A stretch of 64,000 nucleotides of DNA from Candidatus Latescibacterota bacterium (GTDB lineage Bacteria; Latescibacterota; UBA2968; UBA8231), in contig JADZBP010000129.1 in the NCBI GenBank assembly GCA_020852055.1, positions 1 to 64,000 of the forward strand, read 5' to 3'. Under the pieces are notes generated by a model. It made no database searches and had not been told where the DNA came from. It worked only from the letters and a program-made list of their open reading frames with translations. Below are positions 25,855-35,065 of this stretch, piece by piece (within the stretch, counting starts at the first letter, position 1; each line of letters opens with the position of its first letter). The position numbers were made by a program, and so were the translations under genes.

Positions 25855-27576
25855 TCAGCGATATTCGCGGTATACCTGCGATCCGGAACCGCCCACCAGA
25901 AAATCGAGGTCCGCGCCCCGGTCGGCCTGCAGCACGTGGTCGGTGTAGAGGCGGGCGTAGCCGCGCTCCTGGCGCGGGACCGGCAGGGTCCAGGCCCGGC
26001 GCCTTCGCTCCAGTTCCCCCTCGGGCACATCCAGGTGCAGGCGCCGGGCCGCCACATCCAGCTCGATGAAATCCCCATCCTGAACCAGGGCCAGGGGTCC
26101 ACCCACCGCCGCCTCGGGGGCCACGTGTAACACGATGGTGCCGTACGCCGTGCCGCTCATGCGCCCGTCCGAGATGCAGACCATATCGCGCACCCCTTTT
26201 TCGAGCAGTTTCTTTGGCAGGCTGAGCTTGCCGGCCTCGGGCATGCCGGGGAAGCCGCGCGGCCCGATGCCCTTGAGCACCAGCACGCAACTCTCGTCCA
26301 CCTCCAGGTCCGGGGCGTCGAGGCGGGCCTTGTAGTCCTCGATATCGGCGAAGACCACCGCCCGGCCGCGGTGTTTCATCAGCTGGGGCGAGGCCGCCGA
26401 GGGTTTGATGATCGCCCCGTCCGGGCAGAGGTTGCCGCGCAGCACCGCGATGCCGGCCGCCTCCCTGAAGGGCCGGTCCATGCTGGCGATCACCTCGCGG
26501 TTGTAACACTGGGCCCCGGCGTTGTTCTCACCCAGGGTGCAGCCGGTCACCGTCCGGGCGCCCCGGTCTAGTTCCTCCCCCAGTTCCTCGATCAGCGCCG
26601 GCAGCCCGCCGGCGTAGAAGAAGTCCTCCATCAGGTACTGGCCCGAGGGCATGAGGTTGGCCAGCAGGGGCAGATGGCTGCCCAGCCGGTCGAAGTCCTC
26701 CAAACACAGGGGCACGCCGATACGCCCGGCGATGGCCAGCAGATGCACGACGAAGTTGGTGGACCCACCGATGGCGGCATTGACCTTGATGGCGTTCTCG
26801 CAGGCGCTGCGGGTGAGCACCTTGGAGAGGCGCAAATCCTCGCGCACCATCGCGACGATGCGGTTGCCCGCCAGGTGCCCCAACCGGCGGCGGCGGGAAT
26901 CGGCGGCCGGGAGCGCCGCGCCACTGGGCAGGGTCAGGCCCAGGGCCTCCACCATACAGGCCATGGTGGAAGCCGTGCCCATGGTCATGCAATGCCCTTC
27001 GCTGCGCGAGATGGACCCCTCGGCCTCCAGGTACTCGGTCTGGCTCATGGTGCCGGCCCGCAGTTCGGCGGTGAAGCGGTACACGTCGGTGCCCGAGCCG
27101 ATGTCGCGGCCGCGGAACTTGCCGTTGAGCATGGGGCCGCTGGTCAGCACCAGGGTGGGCAGGTCCACGCTGCAGGCCCCCATCAGGCAGGCCGGAGTGG
27201 TCTTGTCGCAGCCCGTCAGCAGCACCACCCCGTCGAGGGGATTGGCGCGCAGGGTCTCCTCCACCTCCATGCTGGCCAGGTTGCGGTAGAGCATGGTGGT
27301 GGGTTTCATCAGGGTCTCGCCCAGCGAGAGCACCGGGAATTCGAGCGGGAAGCCGCCCGCCTCGTACACCCCCCGCTTCACCTGCTCGGCCAGGATGCGC
27401 AGGCTGGCGTTGCAGGGATTGAGATCGGACCAGGTATTGGCGATGCCGATCACCGGCCGGCCGGAAAACATCTGCTCGGGGTGGCCCTGGTTCTTGAGCC
27501 AGCCCCGCGCCACGAAGCCGGCCATGTCCTGCCGCTCGAACCAGCCGGCGCTGCGCAGTCCTGTAATCGGGTCCAT
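25855..27576 (-). CDS. IlvD/Edd family dehydratase, probably a sugar-acid (pentonate-type) dehydratase
   Basis: 'LRSAGWFERQDMAGFVARGWLKNQGHPEQMFSGRPVIGIANTWSDLNPCNASLR', 'LLTGCDKTTPACLMGA', 'CISDGRMSGTAYGTIVLHVAPEAAVGGPLALVQDGDFIELDV'. Confidence 0.9.
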   Translation of the reverse strand: MDPITGLRSAGWFERQDMAGFVARGWLKNQGHPEQMFSGRPVIGIANTWSDLNPCNASLRILAEQVKRGVYEAGGFPLEFPVLSLGETLMKPTTMLYRNLASMEVEETLRANPLDGVVLLTGCDKTTPACLMGACSVDLPTLVLTSGPMLNGKFRGRDIGSGTDVYRFTAELRAGTMSQTEYLEAEGSISRSEGHCMTMGTASTMACMVEALGLTLPSGAALPAADSRRRRLGHLAGNRIVAMVREDLRLSKVLTRSACENAIKVNAAIGGSTNFVVHLLAIAGRIGVPLCLEDFDRLGSHLPLLANLMPSGQYLMEDFFYAGGLPALIEELGEELDRGARTVTGCTLGENNAGAQCYNREVIASMDRPFREAAGIAVLRGNLCPDGAIIKPSAASPQLMKHRGRAVVFADIEDYKARLDAPDLEVDESCVLVLKGIGPRGFPGMPEAGKLSLPKKLLEKGVRDMVCISDGRMSGTAYGTIVLHVAPEAAVGGPLALVQDGDFIELDVAARRLHLDVPEGELERRRRAWTLPVPRQERGYARLYTDHVLQADRGADLDFLVGGSGSQVYREYR

Positions 27577-27739
27577 TGCTCTCCCCTCGCGACGGTGATC
27601 CAGGTCACGTAAAAAAACAACCGCGCATGTGCGGCGAGTCACATCCCCGCCCCGGTGTCGCGGCGATATTGAGAATATCAGCGCCGCCGCACACTTCCCC
27701 GGCACCGGCCGCGATCGACCACCTACGGGGAAAGGAGAT

Positions 27740-28354
27740 ATGAATATGAGCAAATTGAGCGCCCTGATCTTCGCCGCCGTGCTGGGCAGCGCCAGCCTGG
27801 CCACGGCCCAGCCCCTGGACACCCGCGGGCAGCTGGTCCGCTGCAATGACACCTACTTCGGCACCGGCGTCTACAGCACCTACTTCGGCGCCAACCCGGC
27901 CTGCGGTGGCGACCTTCTGGTCAGAGGGGATATCATCATCCTCGGCGTCCCCGCCCCCGTGCAGGTGAATGCCCAGGGCACCAGTGCGCTCAACCTCTAC
28001 GAAGTCTACTGGCTGCCCATCGGCGGGGATCCCACCAACAGCGCCGTCACCATCAAGATCGGCAACTTCCTCACCGACGCCGCCGGCAACGTCAGCACCC
28101 AGTTGCGCCTGATCAACGCCCCCATCGACGCCACCGGCCGACCAGTGGAGTTCACCTCGACCGTGGGCGACAAGAAGGACGCCGGCAACTTCCTGATCTT
28201 CAGCCGCGGGCCCTACGCCTTCGACACCAACGGCGACGGGGTCATCGACGACTACAACACCTCCGACCACACCGTCAACGGCACCGTGGCCAATCCACCC
28301 ACCACCCTGTCCAACGGCATGGTGCAGTTCATCTCCGGGTACGCCCGTCCCTGA
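27740..28354 (+). CDS. secreted hypothetical protein with EF-hand/dockerin-like Ca motif
   Basis: Signal peptide MNMSKLSALIFAAVLGSASLATAQ; 'DTNGDGVIDDYN'; RBS aaaggag. Confidence 0.7.
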   Translation: MNMSKLSALIFAAVLGSASLATAQPLDTRGQLVRCNDTYFGTGVYSTYFGANPACGGDLLVRGDIIILGVPAPVQVNAQGTSALNLYEVYWLPIGGDPTNSAVTIKIGNFLTDAAGNVSTQLRLINAPIDATGRPVEFTSTVGDKKDAGNFLIFSRGPYAFDTNGDGVIDDYNTSDHTVNGTVANPPTTLSNGMVQFISGYARP

Positions 28355-28416
28355 GGGGCGCCGAACCCGCTTCCGGTACCCAAGCTGGCGCAGGCCCGCC
28401 CTTGCTCCAGCGGCGA

Positions 28417-28450
28417 GGCCCTGGCCCTCCCTATGAGGGCTGGGGCCTTT
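28417..28450 (+). terminator. rho-independent terminator after the secreted hypothetical gene
   Basis: ggccctggccctc / gagggctggggcc arms (13 bp with two G-U wobbles) followed by TTTACTTT. Confidence 0.6.
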
Positions 28451-29147
28451 ACTTTGCCCCGGCGAAGTCGATGCGCACCTCGTCGAGCAGCACGTACCCT
28501 TCCGGCAGCCGCCCCCGCCACACCGGGTAGTCGCGCTCGGGCCGCAGCCGGTGCGGGTCCCCCACCAACGGCCCCATGGGAACGACGTCGAGGGGGTGCA
28601 GCACCAGCAGGATATCGGTGTTGACGTCGCCCAGCACCCGCTCCAGCGGCAGGACCCCGTAGTAGTCGGCCCGGTCGTGGCGCGAACCCAGGCAGGTCCA
28701 CTGCGCCGGGTCCGGGTCCAGGGTCACCGTCTGCTCACTCCACTCAGGGGTGACCTGAAAGGGCTTCCCGGTGAGCAGCCAGCCCGAACAGATACCTTCG
28801 TGCACCGCCTGGCAGAGCAGCACCAGTTGCGCCCCCTTGGCCTCCAACTCCCCTTTGAGACGCAGCGAGAAACGGGCGCCGAGGAAATTGGTGGGATAGC
28901 CGCCCTTGACGAAACGGTTCTCCCCCTCCACCTCGCGCTGATGTTCGCCGGGCCGGCCACCGGTGTTGAGCATGTAGAGCAGATTCAGGTACCCAGCCCC
29001 GGGTGGGGCGTGGTTGTAGTCGATCCACCAGGGGCTGCGGCTCAGGGCAGCGCTGTCGCGGACTTCCAGGGGTTTGGGGCCGGCCGCGTTGCTGATCCAG
29101 CCGTACCAGCCGCCCGGTCCCTCGTCGAAACCTTCGCGGTACACCAT
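28449..29147 (-). CDS. uncharacterised protein, predicted beta-sandwich/carbohydrate-binding-like
   Basis: ORF in tight series with downstream and upstream genes; 'EGFDEGPGGWYGWISNAAG...YVLLDEVRIDFAGAK' resembles a CBM-like jelly roll; 1 nt gap to next gene. Confidence 0.6.
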   Translation of the reverse strand: MVYREGFDEGPGGWYGWISNAAGPKPLEVRDSAALSRSPWWIDYNHAPPGAGYLNLLYMLNTGGRPGEHQREVEGENRFVKGGYPTNFLGARFSLRLKGELEAKGAQLVLLCQAVHEGICSGWLLTGKPFQVTPEWSEQTVTLDPDPAQWTCLGSRHDRADYYGVLPLERVLGDVNTDILLVLHPLDVVPMGPLVGDPHRLRPERDYPVWRGRLPEGYVLLDEVRIDFAGAK

Positions 29148-29148
29148 C

Positions 29149-30459
29149 TCATCCTCCGATCTGGGCCACCACCTGGTGCACGGTGGCGGCGATGCGGTCC
29201 TCCACGTCCCCGGCCCAGCGCCAGGCCGGGCGGCCGTACTCGTCCAGGTGCGGGCCGCCCTCATATCCGCCCTCCTCCCACACCCGCCGCGAGGGCATGT
29301 ACGCGGCCATGTCGTTGGTGTAGCCGCAGACCCAGGCCCGCGTGCCGTATTCGGCGCGGAAACGCAGGGAATAGTCCACCACCGCCTCGCCGCCCAGGCC
29401 GATGAGCAGCAGTTCCCCGCCCAGCCCCCAGGCCTGCACCGGATAGGGGTAGGAGGTGGGCAACTGCACGCCGGTGGAGATCAGTCCCAGCATGCGTTTG
29501 GCCCAGCGCGCATGCAGAGCACTGGGGCCATCGGCTACCGGCTGTAGGTTTTCGGGGGTGACCAGGTCCGTGTAGGCGAGATCGACGAACGCGAAGGCGG
29601 TCCGCAGACCACCGCTCACGGCCTCCATGGGCCGCGCCAGCACCTCGGCCACGGACTCAGCCAGCATCCGTCCATACTTCTCGCACAACGCCACCTGTCG
29701 GCGCGGCAGGGGGTTCTGGTCCGCCCCGCAGGTGTTGAAGAACATCGCCGCCGTGCCCGGATACTGCGCCTCGAGGTCGAGCTGAGCAAAGCCGGGATAG
29801 TCACCGCACCACTGGGTGAAGCTGAGGGTGGTCGGATGGCAGGCGTACCCGAACAACAGCCCGCGCAGTTCCTCCCCCTCGCCCCGGATGGCCAGCACCG
29901 GCACGTAGTGGTCCACTACTCCTTTGAAAGGAATGCCCTCGGCCAGCAGGCGCGGCACCTCGGCCTCGGGGTTCTCGCGGCGGTTCACCGCAAAGGTGCA
30001 GCGCCCCTCGCCGCGTTCCAGGCGCGCCGGCTGCAGGTCGGCCAGCGCCTCCCCCACCGCCGCCACCGTCTGGTCCTCGAACCACACCGAGTACTCGGCC
30101 ACCAACTGGCGCTGCTCCTCATCCAGCGGATAATAATCGACCAGGTCGTCCTCGAGGATGGGGCCGCAGTGGTTGTGGGAGAAGGTGAGCATGAAGTCCG
30201 CCCGCGCCAGCCCAAAGGCCCCCGCCAGTTTGGCGTAGAGGCGCTCGTAGATGGTCTTGGACATGCCCATGTGGTCGGTGGTGGCCAGCACCACCCGTTT
30301 GCCGGCGGCATCCTCCAGGACCAGCACCTTGAGCCAGAGGTCGTGCAACTTGCCCTCCGGCGCGCGGCGGGTGCCGTACCCGGCCAGCCAGACCGGCGTC
30401 TGCGGGGTGATCACCCGCCGGGCCAGCCCGACTCTCCATTCATCAGTCCTGGTCTTCAT
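29149..30459 (-). CDS. neutral/alkaline non-lysosomal ceramidase-like protein
   Basis: 'VGLARRVITPQTPVWLAGYG', 'LTFSHNHCGPIL', 'FGYACHPTTLSFTQWCGDYPGFAQ', 'FFNTCGADQNPLPR'. Confidence 0.88.
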   Translation of the reverse strand: MKTRTDEWRVGLARRVITPQTPVWLAGYGTRRAPEGKLHDLWLKVLVLEDAAGKRVVLATTDHMGMSKTIYERLYAKLAGAFGLARADFMLTFSHNHCGPILEDDLVDYYPLDEEQRQLVAEYSVWFEDQTVAAVGEALADLQPARLERGEGRCTFAVNRRENPEAEVPRLLAEGIPFKGVVDHYVPVLAIRGEGEELRGLLFGYACHPTTLSFTQWCGDYPGFAQLDLEAQYPGTAAMFFNTCGADQNPLPRRQVALCEKYGRMLAESVAEVLARPMEAVSGGLRTAFAFVDLAYTDLVTPENLQPVADGPSALHARWAKRMLGLISTGVQLPTSYPYPVQAWGLGGELLLIGLGGEAVVDYSLRFRAEYGTRAWVCGYTNDMAAYMPSRRVWEEGGYEGGPHLDEYGRPAWRWAGDVEDRIAATVHQVVAQIGG

Positions 30460-31645
30460 GGTAGCGCCAGCCTTTCTCGGGGGCGATAACGAAGTGCTCC
30501 ACCAACTCGGCCGGCAACTCGATACCCATGCCGGGCCGCTCGGGCAGGGCCACGGCCCCGTCGACGATAGGGAAGAAGAGTTCCTGCATGGCCTGGCGCA
30601 GCGGGGACCAGTACACCTCCGCAGGAGCGGACTCGAAGATGGGGGTGATCGGCGAATAGGCCGCCAGGTGCACCGAGGCGGCGCCCAGCAGGTGGGTGGA
30701 CCAGTTGCCCGGGCAGACCAGGGCTCCGCGCGGCTGGGCCAGCTCGACGATGCGTTTGGCCTCGGTCAGACCGCCGCAGGTGGTCATGTACGGCTGGGCC
30801 ACCTGCACCCCGCCCCGGTCCATCAGGTCGAGAAATTCCCAGCGGCTCACCGTGTGTTCGCCGGCCGCCAGCGGAATGGGCGAGCGGGAAGCCAGTTTGG
30901 CGTACGCCTCCATCGAGTCCACCGGGAAGGGGGTCTCGAAGAAGAAGATGTCGTGCTCCACCAGGCACTCGATGGTGGCCAGGGCCGTGCCCACGTCGTT
31001 CCACAGATACCCCACGTCCACGGCCAGGGTCACCTCCGGTCCCACCGCCCTGCGGGTGAGGCGCGCCAGCTCGACGATGGTGGCCGGGTCCTGATACATG
31101 GGCTCCACCTTGAAGGCCCGGTATCCCAGCTCCCGCAGTTTGACCACCCGTTCCACCTGCTGGCGGAGCACACTCTCGCGATCCCAGAGGTCGGAGATGA
31201 TGGTGCAGTACGGCACCACCTGCCGCCCTTCGCTAGGGCGCCAGATCTGGTGCTGGGCCCGTTCCGCCCCGCCCAGCAACTGGTACACCGGCCGTTTGAG
31301 CATCTTGCCGTACAGATCCCACAGGGCCACGTCCACCGCGCCCAGGCAGATGATGGCCCAACCCCGCCGGTTGCCGTGCAACATGCTGTTGTAGAGCTTG
31401 GTCCACAGCCGCTCCGGGTGCGTGACCTCCTCCCCCACCAGTTGCCGGCCGTACAGGGACTCGGGGCCGTCGAGCACGGCGCGGGCCACCCCCGGCGGCA
31501 CGGTGAAGATCTCCGAGAGGCCGGTCAGACCCTCGTCGGTGTGGATACGCACAAAGGCCAGGCCGTGGATGCGCGAGGCGTCCACCTTGCCCTGCGGCTC
31601 AGGATCGCCCAGCACAAATACCTCGCTGCGGGTGATTTTCATCAC
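30443..31645 (-). CDS. enolase-superfamily (mandelate racemase/muconate lactonizing-like) enzyme 1
   Basis: 'FVRIHTDEGLTGLSEIF', 'VDVALWDLYGKMLKRPVYQLLGG', 'YRAFKVEP', 'VDVGYLWNDVGTA', 'FFFETPF'. Confidence 0.9.
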   Translation of the reverse strand: MMKITRSEVFVLGDPEPQGKVDASRIHGLAFVRIHTDEGLTGLSEIFTVPPGVARAVLDGPESLYGRQLVGEEVTHPERLWTKLYNSMLHGNRRGWAIICLGAVDVALWDLYGKMLKRPVYQLLGGAERAQHQIWRPSEGRQVVPYCTIISDLWDRESVLRQQVERVVKLRELGYRAFKVEPMYQDPATIVELARLTRRAVGPEVTLAVDVGYLWNDVGTALATIECLVEHDIFFFETPFPVDSMEAYAKLASRSPIPLAAGEHTVSRWEFLDLMDRGGVQVAQPYMTTCGGLTEAKRIVELAQPRGALVCPGNWSTHLLGAASVHLAAYSPITPIFESAPAEVYWSPLRQAMQELFFPIVDGAVALPERPGMGIELPAELVEHFVIAPEKGWRYHEDQD

Positions 31646-31653
31646 TTTGCCTT

Positions 31654-32841
31654 TCAGATGATGGCCAGGGCCTGGCCTTCGAGCTGGTCCCAGTCCGGCT
31701 CAGGGGGCCGCTCGGGGCTCCAGGCGATGGACAGGTACCCTTCGTCCACCACCACCCGGCCCAGGCAGTCCAGTTTGGCGTCGGGCGGCAGGGGCTGCAG
31801 CTGATACACCGCTTCGTAGAGCGGATCGTTGGCAATGGCCAGAATCACCTGCGGATTTCCCCCGTGCACCTGCACCCCGAAGCTCTCGGCCAGGTGGGCC
31901 AGCTTCACCTGGCCGGTGATGCCGATGCCGCGTTGGCGCAGGATATCGATGGCCTGCAGGGCCAGGTACGGGGCCGCATTGAAGGGCTGGCCACCGATGG
32001 CCCCGATCCACTCCAGGGCCAGGATGGGCAGGTCGAGGCTGTCGCTCAGCTTCTTGAGGCCCAGCAGGTCGTAATCTTGCAAGGGCTCCTCCATCCAGAC
32101 ATAGTTGCACTGCTCCAGCACCCGGCCGATGCGGATGGCCTCATCCACAGTGTAGGATTCCACCGGGTCGTGCAGGAGCAGGAAGTCCTCGCCCAGGGCG
32201 GCGCGCAGCTCGCGGGCCAGCTCGCTGTTGCCCTTCACCCCGCGGTAGGAGTGGTCCTTGCAGCCCTTGAAACCCTCCGCCTTGGCGCGCAGCCCGTCGG
32301 CCACCAGCTCCTCGATGGTATAGCCGCCGATATTGCGGTACGCCGGCACCTGTTCGCGACAGGCGCCCAGGAGTTTGTAGATGGGCAGGCGCGCATGGCG
32401 GCTGGCCAGATCCCAGAGCATGTTGTCCACCATGTCGAGCGGTTGCCGGCCCGTGTAGAAAAAGCGTTGGGCGTACCACAGGCGCTGCCAGATGAACTCG
32501 CGGTCAAAGGCATCCACCCCCACCAGCATATGGGCGATTCGCGCCTTGAACTGCCGGGCCTGCCATTCCAGCTCCTCCTGGCTGAAGCCGCTGCCAAAGG
32601 AGGTGTACGCGTCGAGCGGCCCGTCGGTGAGCAGACGCAGGGTGGCGGTGTAGGTGGGCTGCTGCTCGCCCAGGTACTCGACCACCTCCTCGGGGCGCTC
32701 GGCGCGGAAACCCAGGGCATGGGTGAAGAGCCCCGATTCCCCCGGCGGCACCGGCTCGATGGTGCCCAGCCCGCGGTTGGTGGCCTGCCGGCGGCCCGGC
32801 GGCCCGGGCTGGATGTAGATCCTGGCTTCCTTGATCAGCAT
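31654..32841 (-). CDS. enolase-superfamily enzyme 2
   Basis: 'VDNMLWDLASRHARLPIYKLLGACREQVPAYRNIG', 'FKGCKDHSYRG', 'LLHDPVESYTVDEAIRIGRVLEQCNYVWMEEPL'. Confidence 0.88.
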   Translation of the reverse strand: MLIKEARIYIQPGPPGRRQATNRGLGTIEPVPPGESGLFTHALGFRAERPEEVVEYLGEQQPTYTATLRLLTDGPLDAYTSFGSGFSQEELEWQARQFKARIAHMLVGVDAFDREFIWQRLWYAQRFFYTGRQPLDMVDNMLWDLASRHARLPIYKLLGACREQVPAYRNIGGYTIEELVADGLRAKAEGFKGCKDHSYRGVKGNSELARELRAALGEDFLLLHDPVESYTVDEAIRIGRVLEQCNYVWMEEPLQDYDLLGLKKLSDSLDLPILALEWIGAIGGQPFNAAPYLALQAIDILRQRGIGITGQVKLAHLAESFGVQVHGGNPQVILAIANDPLYEAVYQLQPLPPDAKLDCLGRVVVDEGYLSIAWSPERPPEPDWDQLEGQALAII

Positions 32842-32854
32842 TGCTCCGTCCTCC

Positions 32855-33883
32855 TCAAATCACCCGCTCGGTGTGTTTCTCCACCGCCGCCCAGTCCAGC
32901 TCCACCCCCAGCCCCGGCCCGGTGGGCACCTCCACGTATCCGGCGGCGATGTGCAGCGGATTGCGGATGAAGGGCTCGCCGCCCAGCGACCCCAGCTTCC
33001 AACCCTCGAAGAAGCGGCAGTTGCGGATGGCTCCCAGCACGTGGGCGTGTACGAAACCGTGCATCACCCCCACCGAGGTCACCTCGCAGTTGAGGCCAAA
33101 GGCCTCGGCCAGGCGGGCGATCTTGAGCAGATCGGTGATGCCCCCGCGCCAGGGGATGCTGGCCCGCACGATGTCCACCGCCTGCTGGGCCACCAGCTGC
33201 GAGGTGGAGAAGGCCGACCCCGGCAGGTACTCGGCGGCGGCCACCGGCACCTCCAGCTCGGCGCTGAGTTTCTTCAGCCCCATCAGGTCGAAGTCCCGCA
33301 GGGGTTCCTCGAACCAGGTGTACTCGCATTCCTCCAGCACCCGCCCCACCTTGAGGGCGTCCCGGTAGAGATAGTTCTGCACGCAGTCGTGCATCAGGTG
33401 GAAGTCCGGCCCCACCGCCTGGCGGGTAGCCCGCGCCACCCTGGCCATCACCTCGGCGCCGTGGTAACAGTGGTCCTTGTACCCGAAAAACCCCTCCTCC
33501 CGCGCCTGGACCGCGTCGCGGACAAAGTCGTCCACCGCCGGCAGGTTGGGGCCGCTCTTGTACACCGGCAGCCGCTGTCGGAACCCGCCGATCAGGCGGA
33601 AGACCGGCAACTCCACCGCCTTGCCGGCCAGGTCCCACAGCGCCACATCCACATGCCCCCGCACCGCGTGCGGCAGATAGGCGAAGCGGTCGAGACGCAG
33701 CAGCTCCTGCCAGAGCCGCTCGTGGTCGTGCGCCTCCTGTCCGATGAGGGCCTGGCGGCAGGAGGCCTGGATCAGGTTGGCCGAATTGGCATCCACCCCC
33801 AGGCACCAGCCCTCCAGCCCCTGGTCGGTGATCAGGCGCAACAGCCCCATGGGTTGGTGGATCTTCAGCTCGGTGATCTTCAT
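32855..33883 (-). CDS. enolase-superfamily enzyme 3
   Basis: 'GHVDVALWDLAGKAVELPVFRLIGGFRQRLPVYKSG', 'FFGYKDHCYHG', 'LMHDCVQNYLYRDALKVGRVLEECEYTWFEEPL'. Confidence 0.9.
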   Translation of the reverse strand: MKITELKIHQPMGLLRLITDQGLEGWCLGVDANSANLIQASCRQALIGQEAHDHERLWQELLRLDRFAYLPHAVRGHVDVALWDLAGKAVELPVFRLIGGFRQRLPVYKSGPNLPAVDDFVRDAVQAREEGFFGYKDHCYHGAEVMARVARATRQAVGPDFHLMHDCVQNYLYRDALKVGRVLEECEYTWFEEPLRDFDLMGLKKLSAELEVPVAAAEYLPGSAFSTSQLVAQQAVDIVRASIPWRGGITDLLKIARLAEAFGLNCEVTSVGVMHGFVHAHVLGAIRNCRFFEGWKLGSLGGEPFIRNPLHIAAGYVEVPTGPGLGVELDWAAVEKHTERVI

Positions 33884-34842
33884 GGTTTCCCGCCTTGCGC
33901 TTGGGCACCGCGCCGTGCAAAGACCCGCGCCGGGTTGGCGACCAGGAGCTGCTGGAGCTGCTCCTCGCTCACGCCGCGCTGCCGCAGCAGCGGCACAAAG
34001 ACCTCCAGCACGTACCCGTACCCTTTGCCACCGGCGTATTTCAGGTGGCGCAGGGAACAGATGTCCGCCGAGAGCAGCACCTGGGCGCCGAACCCCTCCT
34101 TCACCAGGGCCGCCACATTGTCGGCCCGCACCCATTCGGGCTGGTAGTCGAGGTAGCCGATATTGTCCACCTCGATATAGACCCCCTTCTCGGCCAGGGG
34201 CAGCAGATGATGCACCCCGATGCGGTCCCCCAGGTGCCCGATGATCACCCGCCGCAGGTCCGCGCCGAACTCCTGCAGCATGGCGATCTGCTCCAGGGCC
34301 AGGGTGCCCCAGCGGGTGGTGTGGGTGGTGATGGCCACCCCGGTCTGCGCCTGGGCCAGGGCGGCGGCGCGGAAGACCCGCTCCTCCGCCGGTTTGACGA
34401 AATGCCGGCCCGTGCCGATCTCGCCGATGAACCCGGCGCGCACCCCGGTATCCCCCACGCCGACCTCGATCTCGCGGACCAGCAACTCGGCCAGTTCGCG
34501 GCTGGTGCGCTCGGCGACGATCTCGGGATAGCCGAACTCGCGGTACCAGCCGCAGCCCATCAGGATATTGATACCGGCGCGTTCGGCCAGGCGGACCAGC
34601 GCCTCCGGGTTGCGCCCGATCTCGTCGAGGGTCACGTCGCAGATGGTGCGCCCCCCGCGGCTGGTGAACTCCTGCACCTCGCCGGCGATGAGGTCCTCGT
34701 CGTCGATCACGTACTCGTAGCTGGGGTAGTGGTCCATGGCGTCGAGGAAGAGGTGCTCGTGGGTGTAGGTCAGCCCCATCTGCTCGGGACGGATCGCACC
34801 CAGCACGGTGATCACCTCCCGAGATTCCGGCTCACTGCTCAT
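33880..34842 (-). CDS. phosphotriesterase-family (aryldialkylphosphatase-like) metal hydrolase
   Basis: 'MGLTYTHEHLFLDAMD', 'GFIGEIGTGRHFVKPAEERVFRAAALAQAQTGVAITTHTT', 'RVIIGHLGDR', 'QVLLSADIC'. Confidence 0.9.
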   Translation of the reverse strand: MSSEPESREVITVLGAIRPEQMGLTYTHEHLFLDAMDHYPSYEYVIDDEDLIAGEVQEFTSRGGRTICDVTLDEIGRNPEALVRLAERAGINILMGCGWYREFGYPEIVAERTSRELAELLVREIEVGVGDTGVRAGFIGEIGTGRHFVKPAEERVFRAAALAQAQTGVAITTHTTRWGTLALEQIAMLQEFGADLRRVIIGHLGDRIGVHHLLPLAEKGVYIEVDNIGYLDYQPEWVRADNVAALVKEGFGAQVLLSADICSLRHLKYAGGKGYGYVLEVFVPLLRQRGVSEEQLQQLLVANPARVFARRGAQAQGGKP

Positions 34843-35065
34843 GGGTCTCTCCCCTTTTTCTGGCTTTGAGGAGGCCGCCCGCCACCCCTGCCCACCGCCT
34901 CCCAACGCCAAGGACGGCGATCACCAGGGGCGGGCCGCCACCGGTCTGGCTCCCAAAAAAGCACCTGCCCGGCCCGCGTGTCAAACGCGGCGCCGCTGCT
35001 TGACACCGGTAGGGGATGGATGTTTTGTATGTTCGGCACCCACCATCCAGAGGGAGGTTCACACC

